This document shows, one piece after another, positions 1-4,838 of a stretch of 8,697 nt of DNA. Below the pieces are notes generated by a model. That model saw only the letters and a list, made by a program, of their open reading frames with translations, was not told the origin of the DNA and ran no database searches. Position numbers and translations under genes: made by a program. Positions within the stretch are counted from its first letter, which is position 1; each line of letters starts with the position of its first letter. The stretch covers positions 1 through 8,697 of the forward strand of contig CANDSI010000030.1 in NCBI GenBank assembly GCA_947388575.1, written 5' to 3'. The DNA comes from an uncultured Mycoplasma sp. (lineage in GTDB: Bacteria; Bacillota_I; Bacilli_A; RF39; UBA660).

Positions 1-92
1 TGTGTAATTAAAGGATCATCTATTTTAACTATATCTTCTTTTAATGTTGTAAAATTTTTTAATTTATCTATGCTTTCATATAATTTACTCAT
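1..92 (-). CDS. Start of an unknown protein, cut by the left window edge
   Basis: The minus strand opens a reading frame at ATG (92 to 90) that runs without a stop to the window edge, about 30 codons. The visible protein begins MSKLYESIDKLKNF and is acidic and lysine-rich. A good ribosome binding site, AAGGG at 104-100, sits 7 bases before the ATG, which is the main reason to believe the start. The family cannot be recognised from so few residues. It is the most downstream member of the row of minus-strand genes on the left side and probably belongs to the same accessory region. Confidence 0.55.
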   Translation of the reverse strand, partial: MSKLYESIDKLKNFTTLKEDIVKIDDPLIT

Positions 93-181
93 AATTATTC
101 CCTTATCATCATCTAATTAAATATATAACGAAAAACCTATCCTACAGAATAAACTAAATTCACTCATAAATACAGAAATAA

Positions 182-233
182 AGAGAGTTTCTAGTTAATC
201 AACATAATTACATTAATTTACTAAAAACTCTCT
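182..233. repeat. 14-bp inverted repeat, possible terminator or recombination site
   Basis: The arms AGAGAGTTTCTAGT (182-195) and ACTAAAAACTCTCT (220-233) are complementary at 13 of 14 positions and are separated by a 24-base AT-only or nearly AT-only loop. On the minus strand the second arm is followed by a T-rich run, so it could act as a terminator or read-through barrier between the 102-codon gene and the gene starting at 92. The loop is long for an intrinsic terminator, so a protein-binding site is also possible. Confidence 0.5.
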
Positions 234-284
234 AAAATACTTAAATATGTACTGAATAAGAGAATATTATAACTTATTAAAAAT

Positions 285-312
285 AAAAAAGTTAAAAATC
301 TCTAACTTTTTT
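285..312 (-). terminator. Intrinsic terminator of the 102-codon gene
   Basis: Arms AAAAAAGTTA (285-294) and TAACTTTTTT (303-312) can form a 10-bp stem around an 8-base loop. Read on the minus strand the hairpin ends in a run of T followed by more T-rich sequence. It begins at the stop codon of the gene ending at 312. The stem is mostly A-T pairs, so its strength is moderate. Confidence 0.6.
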
Positions 313-620
313 TACTTATTTAACCATTTACTATTAAACCTTTTATCAAAATTTCTTTTTACATCTTCTAAACGTAGTATCTTTCTATTTTTTAAATACT
401 TAGATACCCATTTTAATTTTGGGGTATTACATTTAACTATATTATTAAAGAAATTAATAATACCTTTAGGAGTATGTATCATATATAAATCTTTGATAGT
501 ACCCTCTATAATAGCAATTGCTTTTCTATCTCCTTTACTAGTAGCAGAGTAGTGAGCTTTCATAAGTACATTATCAATTAAATAATTCCTCATTTCATTA
601 CATTTATTTTCATTTTTCAA
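312..620 (-). CDS. Unknown 102-residue basic protein, possibly a 5'-truncated remnant
   Basis: I do not recognise this protein. It is basic, has no clear membrane segment or signal peptide, and carries an aromatic and lysine-rich C-terminus ending NSKWLNK. The only usual start codon is TTG at 620 (the next is ATG at 593, codon 10, with no ribosome binding site). Upstream of the TTG there is only a weak purine run (AGAAAGAAGA), not a convincing Shine-Dalgarno sequence. The same frame stays open for 50 more codons upstream, back to a TAA at 773-771, with no ATG, GTG or TTG in that stretch. This is what a gene that has lost its 5' end would look like, but chance openness in AT-rich DNA is also possible. 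A terminator lies directly at the stop codon, which favours a once-real gene. Neighbours are a Rep-like gene upstream and an unknown partial gene downstream, all on the same strand. Confidence 0.5.
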   Translation of the reverse strand: MKNENKCNEMRNYLIDNVLMKAHYSATSKGDRKAIAIIEGTIKDLYMIHTPKGIINFFNNIVKCNTPKLKWVSKYLKNRKILRLEDVKRNFDKRFNSKWLNK

Positions 621-871
621 ATTTAACCATCTTCTTTCTATTATTTTAATACGTTTAAAACCAACCTTTCCTATAAAAATTCTTGATGAAGTTGATTTTT
701 TATCTATAATTTTAAAAATTATAGATGAATTTGTGATGTGATATTTATTATTTTTTATAGAGTAATAGTGTTAATTATATAGTAGTTTATTAAAATTAAA
801 TTTTAGATGATTAACCCTTATAAAATCTAACTATAATCTACTTTTAGAATAACAAGCTTTTCTAATCTTAA

Positions 872-1852
872 TTACTCTAAGTGCCGATTATTCCGTTTCT
901 CTATATTTCTCTTGATTATTTCATCTCTACGCTTTTTCTTTTCTTCCTCAAATTTTTTAGTGTAATTCTCATGAAAAGGTTTATAATAATCAAGCATTTC
1001 ATTATATCGCTTTTCTTCTTTCGATTTTTCAGCACGAGAAAAAGAACCATAGTGAAATAAAGTATTAAGCCTTAAACGCTCTTCAAAAAGTTTTTTAAAA
1101 CTCATATAAGTATCTTTTCCATCTAAACGATTAGAGAAGTTAGCATACTCTATAAAATCAATACCTGTTTTACATTTCCTATTAAACTCTTGTTGTTCCT
1201 TTTTAGATGGGATAGAGTAATCAACATCAATAAAGAATAAGTTTTCGGACTGCTGAAACATATATTCTGCATATCCAGTATCACAATCTTTGCCATAAAC
1301 TTTCTTTTCTTCTTTATTTTTTTCTTGTTTCTCTTGATTTTCATCTGCAACTCCAAACATTTTCTTTCTCTCATTTTCTTGTTGCTTCTTTTTTATAATT
1401 TCATCTAATTCTTCTGGAGTAATAGTACTTGGATAAAACTTAGGTATGTTTTTCCAATTTTTATTAATGTATTTTTTAATCTTTAATCTAACAGTTTCTC
1501 CAGGATAAGATAATATTAGAACGTGTAAATGCCATCCAACATAAACATTTCCTAATTCTCCACTTTCTCCTAAATTCCCATAATTTAATTCTTTAATTTT
1601 TTCATCATCTGTTATAACTTCACGAATAATCTTAGGTTTTCCCACGTTTCCCGTTCTCTCGTAATAATAATCAACAACTGCTTTTCCTATTATATTACTA
1701 ACACTAATAACACCACTACACTTATATTTTCCCTTTTTACATATAAAATCGATAGCTTTTACTAATCTCTTAGCATACTTACAAGCTTCTTCTTGATCGT
1801 AAAACTTATGGTTAATATCGATTTTACTCATCTTTGCTACTCTTTTTGACAC
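872..1852 (-). CDS. Probable HUH-type replication initiator (Rep) or relaxase-like protein
   Basis: The protein is 326 residues with the start chosen here. GTG at 1852 has AAGGAG 8 bases upstream; an in-frame GTG at 1861 overlaps the ribosome binding site itself, and ATG at 1831 lacks one. What can be seen: a mixed N-terminal domain; near residue 108 the sequence WHLHVLIL, a His-hydrophobic-His motif between hydrophobic stretches as in the metal-binding motif 2 of HUH endonucleases; then a Glu/Lys/Gln-rich linker (about 150-185); GYAEYMFQQ at about 193-201, a candidate for the tyrosine-bearing motif 3; and a highly charged coiled-coil-like C-terminus. HUH proteins nick one DNA strand through a tyrosine and start rolling-circle replication or transfer. 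That function is inferred from the motif alone. The N-terminal motif 1 is not obvious and motif 3 is separated from motif 2 by an unusually long charged stretch. The gene lies next to fic in what looks like a mobile region. Confidence 0.55.
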   Translation of the reverse strand: MSKRVAKMSKIDINHKFYDQEEACKYAKRLVKAIDFICKKGKYKCSGVISVSNIIGKAVVDYYYERTGNVGKPKIIREVITDDEKIKELNYGNLGESGELGNVYVGWHLHVLILSYPGETVRLKIKKYINKNWKNIPKFYPSTITPEELDEIIKKKQQENERKKMFGVADENQEKQEKNKEEKKVYGKDCDTGYAEYMFQQSENLFFIDVDYSIPSKKEQQEFNRKCKTGIDFIEYANFSNRLDGKDTYMSFKKLFEERLRLNTLFHYGSFSRAEKSKEEKRYNEMLDYYKPFHENYTKKFEEEKKKRRDEIIKRNIEKRNNRHLE

Positions 1853-1861
1853 ATAAACCAC

Positions 1862-2036
1862 TCCTTACTATGTATAAACAAATACATTAGATTTTTCGAG
1901 TAAAAAAATCTCTACTATATAAGTACGGATTTCTCAACCGTTTTGAGTGATTTTTGCTAAATTTTTTAAAAATTTTTTAAATTTCTTATCTAAAGCATTA
2001 AAAAAAAGATGTTATTCACACCTTTAATTACACTTG
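1862..2036. other. AT-rich gap between fic and the Rep-like gene, possible origin region
   Basis: This 175-base gap upstream of the Rep-like gene holds several structures. A small hairpin lies at 1889-1911 (AGATTTTT with AAAAATCT). Short arms CTCAA and TTGAG flank CCGTT near 1932-1946. From about 1957 to 1985 there is an almost pure A/T block with repeated T6 and A runs. The block ends in TTTCTTATCT (about 1982-1991), which resembles the nick region reported for pC194/pUB110-type rolling-circle origins. The match is short and on the opposite strand to the Rep-like gene, so the origin idea is only a suggestion. No strong promoter or fic terminator was found here. Confidence 0.25.
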
Positions 2037-2573
2037 CTATTCATTAGTTTCATAATAATATGAAGTTTCTATTCCTTTAAAAAAGCTCTCCAAACTCATA
2101 TCCTCTGTTAAATTATTTTCAATTAAAGTTTTAATTTCTAATGTATTAATAGGACTTCTCTCCATAGCTTGTAGATACAATTTCTTATCTATATTTTCCC
2201 AATTCACAATTCTATTTAAATTCTTCTTTAATATTAAATCTAACCATATTCTAGTACTCCTGCCATTACCCTCTAAAAAGGGATGAGCGATATTCATTTC
2301 AACATACTTATCAATTATTTCCTCTAAAGTATTCTCACTCATAGTTTCAATTTTATTTAGCATTTCTTCTAAATATAAAGAATTACCAAACCTAAAATTT
2401 CCTTTAGAAATATTTTCTTTTCTAATTATACCTGCAAAATCATATAAACCATCAAATAAATATTTATGAATTTGTTGTAATCCTTTTGTAGTACCGATTT
2501 CAACATCATTAATAGCACCACTTGAAAATAATTCTTTTGCATTCTCTAAGCTCTTCTTATCTATATCATTCAT
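2037..2573 (-). CDS. fic: Fic family protein adenylyltransferase, self-inhibited class III
   Basis: Fic enzymes transfer AMP from ATP to hydroxyl groups of target proteins. The whole 178-residue protein follows the short Neisseria meningitidis Fic type closely in length and order. The catalytic loop [12 protein letters not shown] lies at about residues 97-108, with the base histidine at its start and the glycine/asparagine/arginine anion-binding part complete. The upstream flap region contains [15 protein letters not shown]. The C-terminus carries SYYYE, the inhibitory-helix motif (S/T)xxxE(G/N) that places this in class III, where the enzyme blocks its own ATP site and needs no separate antitoxin. 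The last motif position is T instead of G or N. Known relatives modify DNA gyrase subunit B; the target here is inferred, not seen. ATG at 2573 is chosen over the ATG at 2579 because AGGAG lies 9 bases before it and only 3 before the other. It is cytosolic, with no signal or membrane segment. A good promoter lies just upstream (2641-2613). Confidence 0.93.
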   Translation of the reverse strand: MNDIDKKSLENAKELFSSGAINDVEIGTTKGLQQIHKYLFDGLYDFAGIIRKENISKGNFRFGNSLYLEEMLNKIETMSENTLEEIIDKYVEMNIAHPFLEGNGRSTRIWLDLILKKNLNRIVNWENIDKKLYLQAMERSPINTLEIKTLIENNLTEDMSLESFFKGIETSYYYETNE

Positions 2574-2594
2574 ACACATTAACTCCTATTAAAA

Positions 2595-2650
2595 TTGCTT
2601 TTATATGCTTATATTTTACCATAAAATAGCTATTCTTACAATAAAAGCAA
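2595..2650. repeat. 10-bp inverted repeat bracketing the fic promoter
   Basis: TTGCTTTTAT (2595-2604) and ATAAAAGCAA (2641-2650) are perfect inverted copies 36 bases apart. The right copy abuts the -35 element and the left copy lies between the -10 element and the ribosome binding site of fic. Such a pair could be two operator half-sites or the stem of an RNA structure. No regulator gene is adjacent to suggest which. Confidence 0.4.
2613..2641 (-). promoter_or_regulatory. Promoter of fic, with extended -10
   Basis: On the minus strand TTGTAA (2641-2636) is followed after exactly 17 bases by TAAAAT (2618-2613), and TG lies one base before the -10, giving an extended -10. Transcription would start near 2606, about 20 bases before the fic ribosome binding site. 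Spacing and hexamers match the housekeeping sigma factor pattern well. Confidence 0.65.
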
Positions 2651-2663
2651 AAGGATTAATAAA

Positions 2664-2957
2664 CTATGCTAGCTCTTTCTTAATGCTTTTAAGTAGAGTA
2701 TCAAATTGCTTTATCGTGATAGGCATTGTTCTATTATATAAAAATAAATTTTTCCTATCGAAGTATATTAATATTAGCTTTTTTCCTTTAATCGTTACAT
2801 CTACTTTATGAGGCTCTATAAAGCTAATATTAGTACCACTTATATAAAGTATTCTACCTTGCCTAAACTCACACTTAGCATTATTAAAACTACACGTAGT
2901 TCTTATCCTTTTTTCTAATTCTTCTGATTTTATAAATTTTTCACTAAAAATCTCCAT
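2664..2957 (-). CDS. Unknown 97-residue protein
   Basis: I do not recognise this protein. It has a charged helical N-terminus (MEIFSEKFIKSEELEKRIR), a central part rich in short beta-like stretches (RILYISGTNI, KLILIYFDRKNLFLY) and a lysine-rich C-terminal helix. Two cysteines lie near residues 22 and 29; there is no signal peptide or membrane helix. The ATG at 2957 has GGTG six bases upstream, a modest ribosome binding site. It sits between the terminator of the tRNA-Trp unit and fic, same strand, about 90 bases before fic, which has its own promoter. Because the fic protein is of the self-inhibited type there is no need to assume this is its antitoxin. Confidence 0.6.
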   Translation of the reverse strand: MEIFSEKFIKSEELEKRIRTTCSFNNAKCEFRQGRILYISGTNISFIEPHKVDVTIKGKKLILIYFDRKNLFLYNRTMPITIKQFDTLLKSIKKELA

Positions 2958-2977
2958 TTTTTACACCATTTTTTAGT

Positions 2978-3015
2978 AAAAACAAAAACCGTGGATTTTC
3001 CTTTTATTTCCACGG
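2978..3015 (-). terminator. Intrinsic terminator after tRNA-Trp
   Basis: Arms CCGTGGA (2989-2995) and TCCACGG (3009-3015) form a 7-bp stem rich in G-C pairs, rare in this AT-rich region, around a 13-base loop. On the minus strand the stem is followed by TTTTTGTTTTT (2988-2978). It lies 45 bases past the 3' end of tRNA-Trp and closes that unit. The other strand also has a short T run (3017-3021), so weak two-way action is possible. Confidence 0.85.
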
Positions 3016-3059
3016 CTTTTTACATATTTTAACTCCACTTTTTGGAGTGTATTTGCATT

Positions 3060-3133
3060 TGGCAGGGGATGAGAGAATCGAACTCCCATCTGGCGTTTTG
3101 GAGACGCTCATTTTTCCATTAAACTAATCCCCT
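3060..3133 (-). tRNA. tRNA-Trp (anticodon CCA), CCA end encoded
   Basis: The 74-base gene folds as a tRNA. Acceptor arms AGGGGAT and ATCCCCT pair fully. The D arm is GTTT with AAAT. The anticodon loop CTCCAAA carries CCA. The T arm GGGAG with CTCTC surrounds TTCGATT, the discriminator base is G as expected for bacterial tRNA-Trp, and CCA is encoded. The layout and length match Bacillus tRNA-Trp. Oddities: the first anticodon-stem pair is A-C (positions 27 and 43), leaving four good pairs, and the D stem is three A-U pairs plus one G-U. The gene decodes UGG only, in line with the standard code. It has no promoter of its own that I can see and would be transcribed from the promoter at 3364-3336, through the broken tRNA-Trp half. 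It could be supplied by a mobile element rather than be the original host gene. Confidence 0.93.
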
Positions 3134-3225
3134 AAATTTCATTTTGAAATAACTTGATATGTTATGTTTTACTTTGTTTCAAATTATTTTTACCATTCCA
3201 AATTGGCAGAATAAACTCTAATTTT

Positions 3226-3247
3226 AACAATTTAAAATTGTTTTTTT
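3226..3247 (+). terminator. Possible weak plus-strand terminator
   Basis: AACAATTT (3226-3233) and AAATTGTT (3235-3242) form an all-but-pure A-T stem with a one-base centre, so the real loop would be larger, followed by a T run to 3247. There is no plus-strand gene upstream to terminate, so the function is doubtful. It may instead be a structure between the two tRNA-like elements. Confidence 0.25.
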
Positions 3248-3272
3248 GCCTTAAACACTGGGAGTACATGGT

Positions 3273-3307
3273 GGTAAGCATTAGGTTTTGGAGACTCCTA
3301 TGCTACC
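3273..3307. other. Candidate recombinase core (att) site in the tRNA-Trp anticodon loop
   Basis: Imperfect inverted arms GGTAAGCATTAGG (3273-3285) and CCTATGCTACC (3297-3307) surround TTTTGGAGACT (3286-3296), the plus-strand copy of the tRNA-Trp anticodon loop region. The right arm belongs to the tRNA 5' half, while the left arm is foreign to any tRNA. Tyrosine recombinase sites typically are two inverted arms around a short crossover segment, and anticodon loops are a common crossover place. The junction role is inferred; no integrase gene is seen in the window. Confidence 0.4.
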
Positions 3308-3323
3308 ATTATACCACGCCCCT
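3286..3323 (-). pseudogene. 5' half of a tRNA-Trp gene, broken in the anticodon loop
   Basis: Reading the minus strand from 3323, the sequence has the tRNA-Trp 5' acceptor AGGGGCG, a D arm with AATGGTAG, and GGAGTCTCCAAAAC, the 5' anticodon stem and loop with CCA. After the loop the tRNA pattern stops: there is no ACTCC to close the stem, no TTCGA T-loop and no CGCCCCT acceptor strand before the complete tRNA-Trp at 3133. The D stem also shows an A-C clash, suggesting decay. The half starts only a few bases after the expected start of a strong promoter. So it was probably the original tRNA-Trp gene, split by an insertion. The missing 3' half is not in the window. Confidence 0.7.
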
Positions 3324-3335
3324 ACGTGTATTTGT

Positions 3336-3364
3336 ATTATAGCACATTTACTTCCCTTTTTCAA
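3336..3364 (-). promoter_or_regulatory. Strong promoter of the tRNA-Trp unit
   Basis: On the minus strand TTGAAA (3364-3359) is followed after 17 bases by a perfect TATAAT (3341-3336), with TG one base before it (extended -10). The predicted start near 3329 is about 6 bases before the broken tRNA half at 3323, the usual place for a tRNA promoter. It is the best promoter in the window and would carry transcription to the terminator at 3015-2978. Confidence 0.8.
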
Positions 3365-3397
3365 ATATTTTCATATAATAAATTAGGTGATTATCAT

Positions 3398-3823
3398 ATG
3401 ATCGTAAATTATACTACTAAAGAATTAGATTTATTAGCAAGACTTATGCGGGCTGAAGCCCAAACTGAAGGAGATTTAGGAATGCTAATGGTAGGCAATG
3501 TTGTAGTCAATAGAGTTTTAGGAGATTGTTACACTTTTAAAAATATAGATAGTATAACTGATGCTATTTTCCAACCTAATCAATTCGTAGGCGCTAATTC
3601 TCCTCTCTTCTATGGTTCTTCTACTACTTCCGAAAAAAATCTTGCTAAACGCATTTTAATGGGTGAATATTATTACCCTGCTACTCATTCATTATGGTTC
3701 TATGCTCCACCATCATCAAACACATCATGTAAAACTACATGGTATAGTCAACCCTTAGCTGGTAAATATAAAAATCATTGCTTTTATAGACCACAATCTG
3801 GTACATGTACTAAGATATATTAA
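3398..3823 (+). CDS. CwlJ/SleB-family cell wall hydrolase
   Basis: The 141-residue protein belongs to the Hydrolase_2 (SleB/CwlJ) family of peptidoglycan-cleaving enzymes. It is a single catalytic domain from end to end. It opens with LLARLMRAEAQTEGDLGM (residues 12-29), which holds the family's conserved glutamate (E20), continues with VGNVVVNRV and the FQPNQF segment (58-63), and ends in the aromatic-rich C-terminus with HCFY. Length and lack of signal peptide match CwlJ of spore formers, about 142 residues, where the enzyme degrades spore cortex at germination; SleB is longer and secreted. Whether this organism forms spores cannot be seen here, and related short hydrolases also occur in phages and non-sporulating gut bacteria. 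ATG at 3398 is chosen because AGGTGA lies 7 bases before it; an upstream in-frame ATG at 3326 falls in the tRNA promoter. It is the only plus-strand gene between the tRNA unit and nrd operon, and shares a two-way terminator with dut. Confidence 0.85.
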   Translation: MIVNYTTKELDLLARLMRAEAQTEGDLGMLMVGNVVVNRVLGDCYTFKNIDSITDAIFQPNQFVGANSPLFYGSSTTSEKNLAKRILMGEYYYPATHSLWFYAPPSSNTSCKTTWYSQPLAGKYKNHCFYRPQSGTCTKIY

Positions 3824-3850
3824 AAAATCTAGACTTTTATCTAGATTTTT
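3823..3850. terminator. Bidirectional terminator between the wall hydrolase gene and dut
   Basis: AAAAATCTAGA (3823-3833) and TCTAGATTTTT (3840-3850) form a perfect 11-bp stem with a 6-base loop, ending in T runs on both strands. The stop codon of the hydrolase gene touches the left arm and the stop codon of dut follows the right arm directly, so one hairpin serves both converging genes. Confidence 0.88.
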
Positions 3851-4306
3851 TTATTTACCTGTAGAACCAAATCCACCTTTTCTCTCACCAGTAGCATCAT
3901 CATCATCAGTAATAAGATATTTCATAAATATAACTTGACCAATTCTATCACCTTTTTTAACTTCTAAAGGTTCAGTTCCAAAATTGAAATATTGAAACAT
4001 AAAATGACCATCATTAGACTCATTTCCATAATAATCAGCATCAACAATACCAATACTATTAGCCATTACAAAACCTTTTTTAGGTCCACCACTACGATTA
4101 GCAAGCATATACCATTCATCGTCCCCACAATATGCTTTTAAACCTGTTGGAATAAGTGTAGGTTTAATACCATGTGTATATGGAGGAATAGTTACATCTT
4201 CTGCTGCTTCTACATCATAAGCAGCGGCATTCTTAGTACTTCTTTTAGGAAGATTAATATTCTTATCCTCAAATCCCTTTGCTATTTCAAAACCTCTCAA
4301 GCGCAT
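3851..4306 (-). CDS. dut: dUTP diphosphatase (dUTPase), trimeric family
   Basis: dUTPase splits dUTP into dUMP and diphosphate, keeping uracil out of DNA and feeding thymidylate synthesis. All five family motifs are present in 151 residues: AAYDVEA (28-34), NRSGGPKKG (70-78), GIVDADYYG (86-94, with the aspartate at 89 in the place of the catalytic residue), GDRIGQVIF (119-127) and the flexible C-terminal arm RKGGFGSTGK (142-151) that closes over the nucleotide. Length is normal for the homotrimeric enzyme. The ATG at 4306 lies inside the end of nrdG (10-base overlap) and has GGAG about 9 bases upstream, so translation is probably coupled to nrdG. It is the last gene of the nrdD-nrdG-dut operon, ending at a shared terminator. 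Confidence 0.95.
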   Translation of the reverse strand: MRLRGFEIAKGFEDKNINLPKRSTKNAAAYDVEAAEDVTIPPYTHGIKPTLIPTGLKAYCGDDEWYMLANRSGGPKKGFVMANSIGIVDADYYGNESNDGHFMFQYFNFGTEPLEVKKGDRIGQVIFMKYLITDDDDATGERKGGFGSTGK

Positions 4307-4836
4307 ACTAACTCTCCTTCTTCTTGTTTTTGTTCTATTTCATTTGTTTCAAATAGAATAACTTTATTTTCTTTTAAAGATGCTTGAACATCAATAACTC
4401 TTTGATTACTAGAACCACAATATTTAAGTAAGAAATTATGAAGTTCATCTTGATATTGACCATCAACTAAAACATCTAAATATTTAACAACATCTTTATC
4501 TTTTAAATCCCTATCAAATAAGAATCCTGACCAAGCCCAAACAGTTTTATTAGGAAATCTTTTTTTAAATGCCTTAGCAAGTTTCGTAGTTCCCTCAATA
4601 TTTTTAGGATGCATAGGCTCTCCACCAAGTATCGATAACCCTTCAATATATTCCTTATCACAAAGATTTAAAACTCTTTCAATAGTTTCATCCGTAAATT
4701 CTTTTCCACCATCAAAATCATGAGTTTCTGGATTAAAACAATTTTTACAATTAAATACACAACCTTGCATAAAGATAGATACTCTAACTCCAGGACCGTC
4801 AGCGATATCCATCTTTCTAATTTTATTATATCTCAT
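4297..4836 (-). CDS. nrdG: Anaerobic ribonucleotide reductase activating enzyme, radical SAM
   Basis: NrdG uses S-adenosylmethionine and a [4Fe-4S] cluster to place the glycyl radical on NrdD. The 179-residue protein shows the cluster motif CVFNCKNC (cysteines 26, 30 and 33), spaced CxxxCxxC, preceded by the typical opening IADGPGVRVSIFMQGC. The GGEP motif (71-74) contacts SAM. The length is normal for NrdG. It is cytosolic. It starts 2 bases after the nrdD stop, with GAGGAAT as ribosome binding site inside the end of nrdD, and its TGA stop overlaps the start of dut, so all three genes are tightly coupled. Like the rest of the system it works only without oxygen. Confidence 0.96.
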   Translation of the reverse strand: MRYNKIRKMDIADGPGVRVSIFMQGCVFNCKNCFNPETHDFDGGKEFTDETIERVLNLCDKEYIEGLSILGGEPMHPKNIEGTTKLAKAFKKRFPNKTVWAWSGFLFDRDLKDKDVVKYLDVLVDGQYQDELHNFLLKYCGSSNQRVIDVQASLKENKVILFETNEIEQKQEEGELVCA

Positions 4837-4838
4837 AA

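Noticed and set aside
1150..1374. Second minus-strand frame of 74 codons inside the Rep-like gene
   Set aside because: It is a lysine-rich shifted-frame product of the charged linker, without its own start signal. A frameshift in the Rep-like gene is not needed because the main frame is continuous.
2605..2811. Plus-strand open frame of 68 codons
   Set aside because: It lies across the fic promoter and antisense to the 97-residue gene, has no ribosome binding site and gives a hydrophobic low-complexity product typical of the reverse of AT-rich coding DNA.
3249..3329. T-box riboswitch or group I intron at the broken tRNA
   Set aside because: No T-box sequence, specifier stem or antiterminator is seen, and the complete tRNA downstream begins with its own 5' acceptor rather than a 3' exon, so an intron-split tRNA is not supported.
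3154..3342. Plus-strand open frame of 62 codons
   Set aside because: It runs antisense through the tRNA half and into the tRNA promoter, with no ribosome binding site.
3374..3379. TATAAT before the wall hydrolase gene as its promoter
   Set aside because: There is no matching -35 at 16-18 bases, and the start would fall on the ribosome binding site. Such AT-rich hexamers are common here by chance.
4297..4299. TGA read as tryptophan (Mollicutes code)
   Set aside because: TGG is used for tryptophan in nrdG and elsewhere, TGA sits at natural gene ends, and no tRNA-Trp with a UCA anticodon is seen.
4172..4387. Plus-strand open frame of 71 codons
   Set aside because: It is antisense to the well-supported nrdG/dut overlap.
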